From: Echinicola marina
GTDB lineage: Bacteria; Bacteroidota; Bacteroidia; Cytophagales; Cyclobacteriaceae
Assembly (NCBI RefSeq): GCF_020463795.1
Contig: NZ_CP080025.1
Span: forward strand, 747,001 to 811,000
Direction: 5' to 3'
Length of the DNA stretch: 64,000 nucleotides
This document shows positions 29,001 to 36,797 of the stretch, one piece after another (position 1 is the stretch's first letter; each line of letters opens with the position of its first letter). The notes below the pieces were generated by a model. That model ran no database searches, was not told the DNA's origin, and saw only the letters and a program-made list of their open reading frames with translations. Both the position numbers and the translations under genes were made by a program.

Positions 29001-29251
29001 ATTTTGTTGAAAATGGCAGTTATTTAAGGGCGCGACAAACGCAAATCGGCTACACCTTTAGCAAAGACCTGCTGGACCGCTACCATATTGGTGGCCTGAG
29101 ACTCTACGCACAGGCAGCCAATCTTTTCACAATCACCGACTATTCTGGATTAGATCCTGAGATTTCTGGTGGTACAACCAACTTTGGAATTGATGAGGGA
29201 CAATATCCCAATCAACGCCAATTCATCTTTGGTCTCAACTTAACTTTCTAA
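26012..29251 (+). CDS. SusC-family TonB-dependent outer membrane transporter
   Basis: Outer membrane importer of 1079 residues. It has a signal (about 1-30, ending near AFGQ), a carboxypeptidase-regulatory-like domain (VSGKVIDADNGESIPGVSIS), the SusC junction LEEVVVVGYGTQKKQDLTGA, a plug domain (QAPQIKIRGVNTFGNNTPLF, PNDVETMQVLKDAGAASIYG) and a 22-strand barrel ending FIFGLNLTF with a terminal Phe. There is no STN domain, unlike the SusC at 2880, so it is not expected to signal through a FecR protein. The SusD gene starts 19 nt downstream. Cargo is unknown; an oligosaccharide is inferred from the family. Confidence 0.94.
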   Translation: MFKLLSNFQLGVALLCFFISASTPLSLAFGQSTQVSGKVIDADNGESIPGVSISQKGTTKGTITDLDGNYSLEVSEDAILVFSFIGYATEEIPVNGQSTIDISLKTDITGLEEVVVVGYGTQKKQDLTGAVSVVKMEEMTQQPSPQLTSQLQGRVSGVTITGSGQPGQAPQIKIRGVNTFGNNTPLFIVDGVPTPNINDINPNDVETMQVLKDAGAASIYGSRAANGVIIVTTKKGRGDVKVNYNMYIGSQQVQGGNPWNILSSQEMADLKFMALRNTNPGGTINDDQYGSGENPVLPNYIAPVGAQTVDESLYNLNPYYTDPQELDNFYRIVEANKTGTNWFQEIFNPARIQNHNLSVNGGNDKGNYFFSMSYFDQQGTLTNTYLKRYTLRSNTSFNITDNIRIGENLTYSISENPRIDNLTEGSAIGMAFRQQPIIPVYDIMGNFAGSFGSGLGNAKNPVAIQERTKNNRGVASRLFGNVFAEVDFLNHFTARTSFGGQYYTNSYNRFQFPEYENSENLNVNQYTEGSNFNFNYTWTNTLTYKKEFNERHDLTVLLGSEAYRNNGRDMEAFTQGYFSFDPDYVTLTNGSGTQQHSSSVYKDALFSLFGRVDYTYNDKYILSATVRRDGSSRFLNEQYGVFPAVSAGWRITEESFMPENNWIDDLKIRGGYGVMGNQLNVAPDNAFSTYEGNRNSAYYPIDGSNANIQEGFQEKRIGNPDAKWERNINSNVGIDASLWQGKVQLTLDYYSKTVDDLLYNPEVIATEGAAEPPYINIAKMTNKGFDMDASTYFNLAPDLTFNTTLSFTTYNNEIVKIADGVPYFDQEGRRFNGSNIIRNQVGHPVSEFFGYQVVGFWNSQEEVDNANANAAEITENPDALYQDGIGVGRFKYQDTNGDGIITPDDRTALGNPNPKFTYGINLGLEYRNWDFSMFLYGVSGNDIWNNVKWWTDFYSSFQGAKSHTALYDSWTPDNMDATAPIQETTGSFSTAGVPNSYFVENGSYLRARQTQIGYTFSKDLLDRYHIGGLRLYAQAANLFTITDYSGLDPEISGGTTNFGIDEGQYPNQRQFIFGLNLTF

Positions 29252-29270
29252 ACTTGAAATGATAACAGTT

Positions 29271-31055
29271 ATGAAATACGCAACAATCAAATATTTTATA
29301 CTGGGCATCTTACTGGTCACTACCCTCTCATCATGCTCGGAAGAATATCTGGATCAGCCAGCACTAGGTGCCTTGGGAGATGATGTGCTTGCCACTCGCG
29401 ATGGCATCAATAAACTCCTTATCGGAGCTTACGCCTCACTTGATGGCCAAGGAGAAGGAGGTACAGATGCCCTTGGTGGTGGAAATGGCTGGGAAGCAGC
29501 ACCCGAAAACTGGATCTATGGCACTGTCGCAGGCGGGGAAGCCTCAAAAGGCAGCTTTGCAGGTGACCAACCTGCCATTGACCCGATTGTCAATTTCTAT
29601 TCAAGTCCATCTAACGGCTTTTTCAATACCAAATGGAAAGCTACTTATGAAGGTATAAAAAGGACCAATAATGTCTTAAGACTGGCTCCTAATGTAGAAG
29701 AATTAAGCGACAGTGAAAGGCAGAACATCATTGGTCAAGCAAGATTTCTAAGAGGTCACTTCTATTTTGAGCTAAAAAAGATGTTCAATATGGTGCCATG
29801 GATTGATGAAACCACAGAGGATCCAAACCAGCCAAATGACCAGGATATTTGGCCGATGATAGAAGCAGACTTTCAGTTTGCTTATGATAATCTTCCTCCC
29901 ACACAAGCGGAGTTTGCCCGTGCCAATAAATGGGCAGCAGCGGCCTATCTGGGAAAAACTTATCTCTACCAGAAAAAGTACCAAGAAGCAAACACCATCT
30001 TTAAAGAAGTTATCTCCTCTGGCGTTAATCCTGCCGGTACCAAATATGCTCTGCTTGACCAATTTTCGGATAACTTTGACGCTGCCAAAGAGAATAATTC
30101 AGAAACAGTCTTTGATATTCAAATGGTGGCCAACTCAGGCACAGGAACTATATCCAATTCCAACTCTGGAAACATGCTCAACTTCCCCTACAACAGTCCT
30201 TTTAGGTGTTGTGGCTTTTACCAACCTACCCAGGAATTGGTCAATTCTTTCAAAACCGATCCTCTTTCAGGACTTCCGGACTTGGACAACTACAATCAAA
30301 ATCCTGTCAAGTCCGATATGGGGATCACTTCCTCACAATCCTTTGAACCCTACACTGGTTCACTTGATCCGAGACTAGATTGGACAGTAGGCAGAAGGGG
30401 CATTCCCTATCATGACTGGGGACACCACCCGGGACAACAATGGGTCAGAGATCAATCTTACGGCGGTCCATATGCTCCTAAGAAAACCATTTATTGGCAG
30501 GCTACCCAAGATCTTTATGCAGACCAAAGTTCTTGGGCTCCTGGCACAGCCATCAATGTCCATGTCATCCGCTATGCTGATGTGATTTTGATGTGCGCAG
30601 AAACCGAAGCGCAACTTGGCAACCTCATTGAGGCTATGAACTTGGTCAACCAAATCAGGTCAAGAGCCATGAATCCTGATGGTTTTCTAAAAACCTATAT
30701 CGATGAAAGTTCCCCTATGGAAGGTTTTACCAATACTCCAGCTGCCAATTACACCATCGGGCGCTATACTGCTGCACAATTCTCCAGTCCTGATGCTGCC
30801 TTAAAAGCTATATATTTTGAAAGGAAGCTTGAACTTGCAATGGAAGGCCATCGTTTCTTTGACCTGGTGAGATGGGGAATTGCTGAACAGGAGCTAAATG
30901 CCTATTTTGATTACCAGGGTGACATTACCCAAGATGTAAAAGACGGTAAATTCAGTGCTCCAAAAAATAATTATTATCCCATACCTCAGCGTCAAATCGA
31001 CCTGAGCGTAAAAGACGGAACACCAATGCTCAAGCAAAACACTGGATACAACTAA
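29271..31055 (+). CDS. SusD/RagB-family outer membrane lipoprotein
   Basis: Surface glycan-binding lipoprotein paired with the SusC upstream. From ATG 29271 it has 594 residues, with a signal ending in LSSC (lipobox). SusD helical motifs are visible: GARFLRGHFYFELKK-like QARFLRGHFYFELKKMFNMV, AAAYLGKTYLYQKKYQEAN, and the C-terminal FERKLELAMEGHRFFDLVRW and YPIPQRQIDLSVKDG. The longer frame from 29259 adds MITV and is less likely. It is larger than the SusD at 1429, with a long insertion around 290-420. A strong terminator follows, so the operon is just these two genes. Confidence 0.93.
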   Translation: MKYATIKYFILGILLVTTLSSCSEEYLDQPALGALGDDVLATRDGINKLLIGAYASLDGQGEGGTDALGGGNGWEAAPENWIYGTVAGGEASKGSFAGDQPAIDPIVNFYSSPSNGFFNTKWKATYEGIKRTNNVLRLAPNVEELSDSERQNIIGQARFLRGHFYFELKKMFNMVPWIDETTEDPNQPNDQDIWPMIEADFQFAYDNLPPTQAEFARANKWAAAAYLGKTYLYQKKYQEANTIFKEVISSGVNPAGTKYALLDQFSDNFDAAKENNSETVFDIQMVANSGTGTISNSNSGNMLNFPYNSPFRCCGFYQPTQELVNSFKTDPLSGLPDLDNYNQNPVKSDMGITSSQSFEPYTGSLDPRLDWTVGRRGIPYHDWGHHPGQQWVRDQSYGGPYAPKKTIYWQATQDLYADQSSWAPGTAINVHVIRYADVILMCAETEAQLGNLIEAMNLVNQIRSRAMNPDGFLKTYIDESSPMEGFTNTPAANYTIGRYTAAQFSSPDAALKAIYFERKLELAMEGHRFFDLVRWGIAEQELNAYFDYQGDITQDVKDGKFSAPKNNYYPIPQRQIDLSVKDGTPMLKQNTGYN

Positions 31056-31079
31056 ATCCAAAGCCTTTATAGTAACTTC

Positions 31080-31106
31080 AGGAGCCCTTTTGGGCTCCTT
31101 TTTATA
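31080..31106 (+). terminator. Terminator of the second susCD operon
   Basis: Arms AGGAGCCC / GGGCTCCT with a TTTT loop, followed by TTTTTAT, 24 nt after the SusD stop. Confidence 0.9.
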
Positions 31107-31309
31107 TTAATTAAATATTAATTGTATGATCTTGATTTAAACTATTCATAACGATACATACTTAAGGAAAGCTAAATAAATAACTACTTTTGGTACTCGT
31201 ACAGCAAACGAAATTTTTTCAACTCCTTGCTTTACTTTTTCAAAAGAGGCGCTGGTGCAAATCAGTGCCTTTTTATTTGCTGTATTTTAATGATCGTGGG
31301 ACAATGAGG

Positions 31310-31560
31310 ACCAAGCCGAAAAGCTGAAAAAAAACAGTCTATTTTGCTTTGCTATGCACTATTTATTAACCACAGATGGATCAAGACGAACACCGATATG
31401 CTTATTCATAATACATCCAGTGTTCATCCTTTTACACCATTAACTGTCTAAACAGGTTTGTGACTTAATCTACGCTTAATCTGACAAGGGTAGACAAAAT
31501 ATAAGTTTGGATTATTCACCCCAAAATATTGCTTGCCCCCCAACTTTTGGGAATGATCCA
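31310..31560. repeat. Long direct repeat, copy 1
   Basis: Shares ordered blocks with 31770-32020, including CTATTTATTAACCACAGATG, GAACACCGATAT, TACGCTTAATC and AATATTGCTTGCCCCC. By eye about 80% identical, same orientation. Confidence 0.75.
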
Positions 31561-31594
31561 TGTTTAAGGGGGAATTGGAGAATTGTTTGAGGTT

Positions 31595-31645
31595 AACGGC
31601 ATTGCAAATGCCGTTTATTATGGATCCAGATAGCAAATCTGGATC
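31595..31645. repeat. Double stem-loop (REP/BIME-like)
   Basis: Two adjacent hairpins: AACGGCATT / AATGCCGTT (31595-31615) and GATCCAGAT / ATCTGGATC (31623-31645), separated by 7 nt. Paired palindromes like this occur as repeated extragenic elements in many Bacteroidota, by recollection of the pattern. No transposase is present nearby. Confidence 0.55.
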
Positions 31646-31680
31646 AGAAAGGGAGTTTATGAACAAAAAAGAGGGCTAAA

Positions 31681-31768
31681 CCCAGCTTTACCCCAGCTTT
31701 ACCCCAACTTTGATACAGCTTTGCCCCAGCTTTGGTATTACTTTGGTATTAGTTTGGGGCAAGGTTGG
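31681..31768. repeat. 11-nt-period tandem array (8 units)
   Basis: Consecutive 11-mers: CCCAGCTTTAC twice, CCCAACTTTGA, TACAGCTTTGC, CCCAGCTTTGG, TATTACTTTGG, TATTAGTTTGG, GGCAAGGTTGG. The spacing is exact with no indels, and TTT stays at positions 7-9 in the first seven units. It resembles the array at 8943-9052. Confidence 0.82.
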
Positions 31769-31769
31769 A

Positions 31770-32020
31770 TCAAGCCAAAAAGCCGGGGAAAAACCGTCTA
31801 TTTCTGCTTTGATATGCGCTATTTATTAACCACAGATGGATAAAGATGAACACCGATATTTATTTATAATACATCTGAGTTCATACTTTTACGCAAGTGA
31901 CTGTCTAGGCTGGCCTGTGACTTAAACTACGCTTAATCCGACAAGGATAGACAAAATTTAAGTTTGAGATTATTCCCCCTCAGAAATATTGCTTGCCCCC
32001 AACTTTTGGGACCGATCCGA
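31770..32020. repeat. Long direct repeat, copy 2
   Basis: Counterpart of 31310-31560, offset by about 460 nt. Shared block order and several small substitutions or indels suggest an old duplication. Confidence 0.75.
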
Positions 32021-32137
32021 CAATGACAGGAAGTTTTCAGCCAAGTTCCTGTTTTATAACAGAACAGCATTTGCACATCTCCATGTGCATTAATAAAATT
32101 GCAATCCACCTAAAGATCAAATTCATAAAGAACATCT

Positions 32138-33298
32138 TCATTCGTGTATTAATTTAACCTTGTAAAAAACAGTATAGTCATTCTCCCTTTTTTGAAAGTC
32201 CACATCATACCAAAGCTCCTCTCCCTCAACCTTCGCCAATTGACCAAAATACTGCGGCACTTCCAGGTCTTTGCTCAGCTGCTCCCCATCCCAAACCCTT
32301 AAATGTACTTTATTCATTTTTCCTATCGCTTCAAAAAACTTCCTCATATCATCTTTATATTGCTCATGTAAACTTTTTACTTCATCAAGCGGAACACCCT
32401 CTGCGTAACCTATCAAAAAACGATTGTCAGCAATATAGTCCAAACTCCTAATCTGCCCGTAATAAAAATCAGTAATATCAAATGCTCCATCTCCCATCTC
32501 CTGCTCTACTCCTTTTGCTTGATGAAATACCTCAAAAGGAAGAGAGACGATGCTTTTAGGCTCCCTAAAAGCAACTCCTGAATAGGTAAACACCTTAGGT
32601 TCACTACTAAATGAAACATAGAGCTCTTCCTTTGAACTCGCTAAAATAGGACGAGTATGTACATCATGAAAAAGATAAGCATTACTGGAAAATATACTTT
32701 CCTTGGGAAAAGGAACAATAGGTTCATATTCTCCAGTAACTAAATTCAGCATTTCCAACTGCCTTGACTTTATTTGTCGCTCAATGGAAAAACCAAGGTC
32801 ATTAGACCGCCCTTGCAACCAAGAAACTACCTTATCTCCCCCAATCTTTACCGTATTTCTACCTGAAGAAACAATAAAACGGCTTCCACCATGAAAATCC
32901 GGCCCATAATGCTTTATCAGCCTACCTTCCAGATCGTACATGAAGTGTCCTTTGTCCGAGAGCACCAAAAAACTTTCCTCATCGAGAAATACAGGTTTAC
33001 CGATATGATAATCCCCATATTTACCAGGCCCTTCACCATTCAATGTCAATTCACTGATCAAGTCTCCCTTATCATCGAAAACGATGAATCTTTTCATAGG
33101 TAGATCATACCCCAAGAACCTGCTACCATCAGGCGAAATATCCTGAAGATACACCTGTCCCATATAATCCAACACCAAAGAATCCAATATTTCTATGGAA
33201 ACACAGAACACTTCAGGATTAGAATGTGAGGAAGTATTTTCATTACAGGAGCAAAAACTCCACAGCCCTAATACAAAGAGAAAAAACCTATAAACCAT
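32138..33298 (-). CDS. Lipoprotein, probable 6-bladed beta-propeller family
   Basis: Lipid-anchored protein of 386 residues from ATG 33298 (signal MVYRFFLFVLGLWSFCSC, lipobox FCSC). The longer frame to 33406 adds 36 hydrophobic residues that spoil the signal. Repeated strand-rich segments with Asp-Gly turns (VYLQDISPDGSRFLGYDLPM, FIVFDDKGDLISELTLNGEG, LVLSDKGHFMYDLEGRLIKH) are typical of the 6-bladed beta-propeller proteins common in Bacteroidota. NGEGPGKYG is a family-like motif. The function of the family is not established. It stands alone between a repeat-rich gap and ftsY. Confidence 0.72.
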   Translation of the reverse strand: MVYRFFLFVLGLWSFCSCNENTSSHSNPEVFCVSIEILDSLVLDYMGQVYLQDISPDGSRFLGYDLPMKRFIVFDDKGDLISELTLNGEGPGKYGDYHIGKPVFLDEESFLVLSDKGHFMYDLEGRLIKHYGPDFHGGSRFIVSSGRNTVKIGGDKVVSWLQGRSNDLGFSIERQIKSRQLEMLNLVTGEYEPIVPFPKESIFSSNAYLFHDVHTRPILASSKEELYVSFSSEPKVFTYSGVAFREPKSIVSLPFEVFHQAKGVEQEMGDGAFDITDFYYGQIRSLDYIADNRFLIGYAEGVPLDEVKSLHEQYKDDMRKFFEAIGKMNKVHLRVWDGEQLSKDLEVPQYFGQLAKVEGEELWYDVDFQKRENDYTVFYKVKLIHE

Positions 33299-33428
33299 CA
33301 ACGAAACAATTAGTAATTCACCTAAGCTATAAAAAGCAAGAAAATTAACAAAGAAAAAAAGAGCAAAAAAAATCCCCAAAGTTAAACTTCGGGGACAAAA
33401 TATCATGAAAACCGACCTCTGTCAGTCC

Positions 33429-34394
33429 TTAGTCTTTTAACCGCTGTTTGAACAGGGAATCCACAAATTCTGTTCTGTTGAACACCTGCAAATCGGTCAT
33501 TTTCTCTCCCACACCTATGTATTTCACTGGAATTTTAAATTGATCTGAAATACCGATTACCACTCCACCTTTTGCAGTCCCGTCCAATTTCGTAATAGCA
33601 AGGGCATTGATCTCCGTGGCTTTGGTAAACTCCTTGGCCTGTATAAAGGCATTCTGCCCAGTAGAACCATCCAAGACCAATAAGATTTCATGCGGAGCAT
33701 CGTCAATGAACTTTTGCATCACCCGCTTGATTTTGCTCAGCTCATTCATCAGGTTCACTTTGGTATGCAGCCTTCCTGCAGTATCCACTATCACCACATC
33801 CGCATCCATATCCACGGCTTTTTTTACCGTATCAAATGCCACAGAAGCAGGATCCGCATTCATGCCATGAGAAATCACTGGCACACCTACTCGCTCACCC
33901 CATAGAATCAACTGGTCCACTGCTGCTGCCCTAAAAGTATCTGCTGCCCCCAGCACCACCGACTTTCCTGCCGACTTAAACTGATGTGCCAGCTTACCAA
34001 TGGTCGTGGTTTTACCGACTCCGTTCACCCCCACTACCATAATGACATAAGGTTTCTTGTCCTTTGGCAATTCAAAATTGCTCAGGTCTTCCATATTGCT
34101 CTCTTCAAGGAGACCAACTATTTCTTCTCTAAGGATTTTATCCAATTCGGCGGTATTGACATATTTGTCTTTGGCCACACGTTCTTCGATTCTTTGGATG
34201 ACTTTAATAGTAGTATCTACCCCTACGTCAGATGTAATCAATACTTCTTCCAATTCATCCAAGACCTCATCATCCACCTTGGACTTGCCTATTACGGCCT
34301 TGCCAAGCTTAGAAAACAAGTTTTCACTGGATTTTTGAAGTCCTTTATCAAGACTTTCCTTTTTATCCTTAGAAAAAAATCCAAAAATTCCCAT
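33429..34394 (-). CDS. ftsY: Signal recognition particle receptor FtsY
   Basis: GTPase that receives SRP-ribosome complexes at the inner membrane for co-translational insertion. The 321-residue protein (ATG 34394, MGIFGFFSKDKKESLDKGLQ) has a short N-terminal segment, the four-helix N domain (about 15-100) and the G domain. Visible motifs are the P-loop GVNGVGKTTTIGKLAHQ, DTFRAAAVDQL, VDTAGRLHTKVNLMNEL and ITKLDGTAKGG. The acidic A domain of E. coli FtsY is absent, as in most bacteria. It follows the rpmB-rpmG-DUF4295 cluster on the same strand, separated by a terminator at 34432. Confidence 0.96.
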   Translation of the reverse strand: MGIFGFFSKDKKESLDKGLQKSSENLFSKLGKAVIGKSKVDDEVLDELEEVLITSDVGVDTTIKVIQRIEERVAKDKYVNTAELDKILREEIVGLLEESNMEDLSNFELPKDKKPYVIMVVGVNGVGKTTTIGKLAHQFKSAGKSVVLGAADTFRAAAVDQLILWGERVGVPVISHGMNADPASVAFDTVKKAVDMDADVVIVDTAGRLHTKVNLMNELSKIKRVMQKFIDDAPHEILLVLDGSTGQNAFIQAKEFTKATEINALAITKLDGTAKGGVVIGISDQFKIPVKYIGVGEKMTDLQVFNRTEFVDSLFKQRLKD

Positions 34395-34431
34395 AGTCAC
34401 TTTAATAATTTTGACCTGAATATAATCATAA

Positions 34432-34461
34432 AATCCCTCCCGAATTCAATCGAGAGGGATT
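34432..34461 (-). terminator. Terminator after the ribosomal protein cluster
   Basis: Arms AATCCCTC / GAGGGATT. On the minus strand the hairpin is followed by TTATG. It lies between the DUF4295 stop and ftsY. Confidence 0.6.
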
Positions 34462-34493
34462 ATCCTATTTGCATTACGATTAAAGCAAGGCAA

Positions 34494-34646
34494 TTATTTT
34501 GCAAGGGTATCCTTTACCTCTGTGGTAGGTACCATCTCTTCTCTGAAAGTGTATGCACCGGTTTTCTCAGATTTAACTGCTTTGATCACCTTTGCGAACG
34601 TTACACCACCTTCTTTTTTCAGGGTTGCTACTACTTTCTTAGCCAT
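34494..34646 (-). CDS. DUF4295 small basic protein
   Basis: A 50-residue frame starting MAKKVVATLKKEGGVTFAKV and ending TTEVKDTLAK, with TAA at 34494-34496. It is basic and lies 49 nt after rpmG on the same strand. DUF4295 proteins occupy exactly this place in Bacteroidota and are thought to be ribosome-associated; from memory, not verified, this may be the protein named bL38 in a Bacteroidota ribosome structure. The gene is easily missed because of its length. The start ATG is clear and there is no competing frame. Confidence 0.85.
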   Translation of the reverse strand: MAKKVVATLKKEGGVTFAKVIKAVKSEKTGAYTFREEMVPTTEVKDTLAK

Positions 34647-34695
34647 ATCTTTTAGGTTTTATTGACACCTCTCCCGAGCTATCATCTCCTTAAAA

Positions 34696-34878
34696 TTATT
34701 TAATTTCTTTATGAACCGTTACTTTCTTAAGGATTGGGTTATACTTCTTAAGCTCCAATCTCTCTGTAGTATTTTTACGGTTTTTCGTCGTGATATATCT
34801 TGAAGTGCCTGGAACACCACTGTTTTTGTGCTCTGTACATTCCAAAATCACTTGAACTCTGTTTCCTTTCTTAGCCAT
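34696..34878 (-). CDS. rpmG: Ribosomal protein bL33
   Basis: Large-subunit ribosomal protein of 60 residues ([20 protein letters not shown], then [20 protein letters not shown]). It keeps a single Cys (ECTEH) and lacks the CxxC pairs of the zinc-binding form, so it is a C-minus type. It sits between rpmB and the DUF4295 gene with short gaps, forming one operon. Confidence 0.96.
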   Translation of the reverse strand: MAKKGNRVQVILECTEHKNSGVPGTSRYITTKNRKNTTERLELKKYNPILKKVTVHKEIK

Positions 34879-34908
34879 CGCTCTATCTATTTATCGATTT
34901 GGAAATGA

Positions 34909-35151
34909 TTATTTAATGATAATGTGTCCTTCAGCCTGAGCTTCTTTCAAAACGGCACTGATACCTTTTTTATTGATAGTTCTCAATGCTTTTGTAGAAA
35001 CTTTCAACGTGATCCAAGCATCCTCTTCTGGCACATAGAAACTTTTCTTATGCAAGTTAGGATAAAACTTACGCTTGGTCTTGTTGTTCGCGTGCGATAC
35101 ATTATTACCTACTCGAGGTCTTTTACCGGTGATGTCACAAACTTTTGCCAT
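34909..35151 (-). CDS. rpmB: Ribosomal protein bL28
   Basis: Large-subunit ribosomal protein of 80 residues. It opens AKVCDITGKRPRVGNNVSHA, then NNKTKRKFYPNLHKKSF, and ends in the KALRTINKKGI region. It has a single Cys, so no zinc-binding CxxC. It is the first gene of the rpmB-rpmG-DUF4295 cluster. Confidence 0.96.
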   Translation of the reverse strand: MAKVCDITGKRPRVGNNVSHANNKTKRKFYPNLHKKSFYVPEEDAWITLKVSTKALRTINKKGISAVLKEAQAEGHIIIK

Positions 35152-35356
35152 GATATATGATCGTAATTTTTAAGACGTTTTTCTAATTGAGTTTGCAAAT
35201 ATCGGAAGTTTTCGTGAATAACCAAAAGAGCAACCAAAAATAATTAGCTAAATGATTGTAATTCATCCGGCTTAGCAATTCTCCTTCAAGAAAATCTATC
35301 CAGTTGGCTTTATGGCAACTTTTTTGCACTACCTATTATATGCATAGCGCATTTCT

Positions 35357-35364
35357 TATATTTG
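35357..35364 (+). promoter_or_regulatory. Candidate -7 box of rocD
   Basis: TATATTTG matches TAnnTTTG and would start transcription about 40 nt before the rocD ATG. The -33 box is not convincing. Confidence 0.45.
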
Positions 35365-35409
35365 TTTAACTACAGGACCCAAATATACAAATAAAAAAAT
35401 CAAATTCTT

Positions 35410-36651
35410 ATGTTGGAACCAATCACATCAAGTAAACAAGCCATTCAATTAGAAGACAAGTACGGAGCACACAACTACCACCCCCTACCCGTAGTGCTTT
35501 CAAAGGGAGACGGCGTTTTTATGTGGGATGTAGAAGGGAAAAAATATTATGATTTTCTTTCTTCCTATTCTGCTGTCAACCAAGGCCACTGCCACCCTAG
35601 AATCAAGGACACAATGATAGAGCAGGCAGGAACCCTTACCTTGACCTCAAGGGCTTTTCACAATGACGTGCTGGGAACTTTCGAAAAATTTGTATGTGAA
35701 TATTTTGGCTATGACAAGGTATTACCTATGAACACTGGAGCAGAAGGCGTAGAAACCGCCATAAAAATTGCCAGAAAATGGGGCTATGAGAAAAAAGGCA
35801 TTCCCGAAAACCAAGGAACCATCATAGTAGCCGAAAACAATTTTCACGGCCGGACCACCACCATTGTTTCATTCTCCAATGATGAAACCGCAAGAAAAAA
35901 CTTTGGCCCCTACACCCCCGGCTTTATCTCCATCCCTTACGATGACACCCAAGCCCTGAAGGACGCACTGGAATCCAATAAGAATATAATAGGCTTCCTA
36001 GTAGAACCCATCCAAGGAGAAGCCGGCGTCTATGTCCCAAAAGACGGCTATTTAAAAGAAGCTGCCGAACTCTGCAAGAAGCATAATACATTGTTTATTG
36101 CAGATGAAATTCAAACCGGTATTGGCCGAACAGGAAAGCTACTTGCCTGCGATCATGAAAATGTAAAACCAGACATGCTTATATTAGGAAAAGCCATTTC
36201 AGGTGGTTTCTACCCTGTATCTGCAGTATTGGCCAATGATCCCATCATGGAAGTAATACAACCCGGACAACATGGCTCTACTTTTGGTGGAAACCCCTTG
36301 GGAGCAAGAGTCGCCATGACTGCTCTCGACATCATCACTGAAGAAAAACTCGCCGAAAACGCTGAAAAAATGGGCGAAATATTCAGAAACAGAATGCAGA
36401 AGCTTATTGACAAATCAAGTTGGATCAACTTGGTCAGAGGAAAGGGACTGCTAAACGCCATCGTAGTCAACGACAGCGAAGACAGCGATACCGCTTGGAA
36501 CATTTGTCTAGCGCTGAAGGAAAATGGACTACTAGCCAAGCCAACCCATGGAAATATCATTAGATTTGCCCCTCCTTTGGTCATTACAGAAGAGCAAATC
36601 CATGAATGTTGCGACATCATAGAAAAATCCCTTTCGGAATTTCAACAGTAA
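35410..36651 (+). CDS. rocD: Ornithine aminotransferase
   Basis: PLP enzyme that converts ornithine and 2-oxoglutarate to glutamate-5-semialdehyde and glutamate in arginine/ornithine breakdown. The 413-residue protein has class III aminotransferase landmarks: FLSSYSAVNQGHCHPRI, MNTGAEGVETAIKIARKWGY, VAENNFHGRTTTIVSFSND, VEPIQGEAGVYVPKDGYLKE, FIADEIQTGIGRTGKLLACD, and the PLP lysine in LILGKAISGGFYPVSAVLA. Motifs NHP-like YGAHNYHPLPVVL and the GAEGVETA loop favour ornithine over acetylornithine aminotransferase. It is a single gene with a strong terminator. Confidence 0.95.
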   Translation: MLEPITSSKQAIQLEDKYGAHNYHPLPVVLSKGDGVFMWDVEGKKYYDFLSSYSAVNQGHCHPRIKDTMIEQAGTLTLTSRAFHNDVLGTFEKFVCEYFGYDKVLPMNTGAEGVETAIKIARKWGYEKKGIPENQGTIIVAENNFHGRTTTIVSFSNDETARKNFGPYTPGFISIPYDDTQALKDALESNKNIIGFLVEPIQGEAGVYVPKDGYLKEAAELCKKHNTLFIADEIQTGIGRTGKLLACDHENVKPDMLILGKAISGGFYPVSAVLANDPIMEVIQPGQHGSTFGGNPLGARVAMTALDIITEEKLAENAEKMGEIFRNRMQKLIDKSSWINLVRGKGLLNAIVVNDSEDSDTAWNICLALKENGLLAKPTHGNIIRFAPPLVITEEQIHECCDIIEKSLSEFQQ

Positions 36652-36652
36652 A

Positions 36653-36697
36653 AAAACAGCAGGGTCCTACCATAAAGAAAAGGACCCTGCTGTTTTT
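36653..36697 (+). terminator. Terminator of rocD
   Basis: Arms AAAACAGCAGGGTCCT / AGGACCCTGCTGTTTT with a T-run, immediately after the rocD stop. Confidence 0.9.
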
Positions 36698-36769
36698 AAC
36701 CAGCTTACAAGTATTTTTCATCCTCCTAATGATAACTTTAAAACAAGCCATTTAGCCACAGCTTTTTCT

Positions 36770-36777
36770 TACCTTTG
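36770..36777 (+). promoter_or_regulatory. Candidate -7 box of hemB
   Basis: TACCTTTG matches TAnnTTTG and lies 20 nt before the hemB ATG. Confidence 0.5.
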
Positions 36778-36797
36778 CGAAGACAAAATATGCAGAT

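Larger units (their letters stand above)
31056..32137. other. Repeat-rich intergenic region
   Basis: This 1082-nt gap has a terminator (31080-31106), two diverged copies of a 250-nt direct repeat (31310 and 31770), a double hairpin (31595-31645) and an 11-nt-period array (31681-31768). A minus-strand frame of 72 codons at 31448-31666 runs through repeat and hairpins, so I do not call it a gene. Confidence 0.7.

Noticed and set aside
31448-31666. 72-codon minus-strand gene in the repeat gap
   Set aside because: It crosses the long direct repeat and the double hairpin, so it is open by chance.
33984-34655. Plus-strand frame of 223 codons
   Set aside because: It runs antisense to ftsY and the DUF4295 gene and has no domain or signal; a shadow of the real genes.
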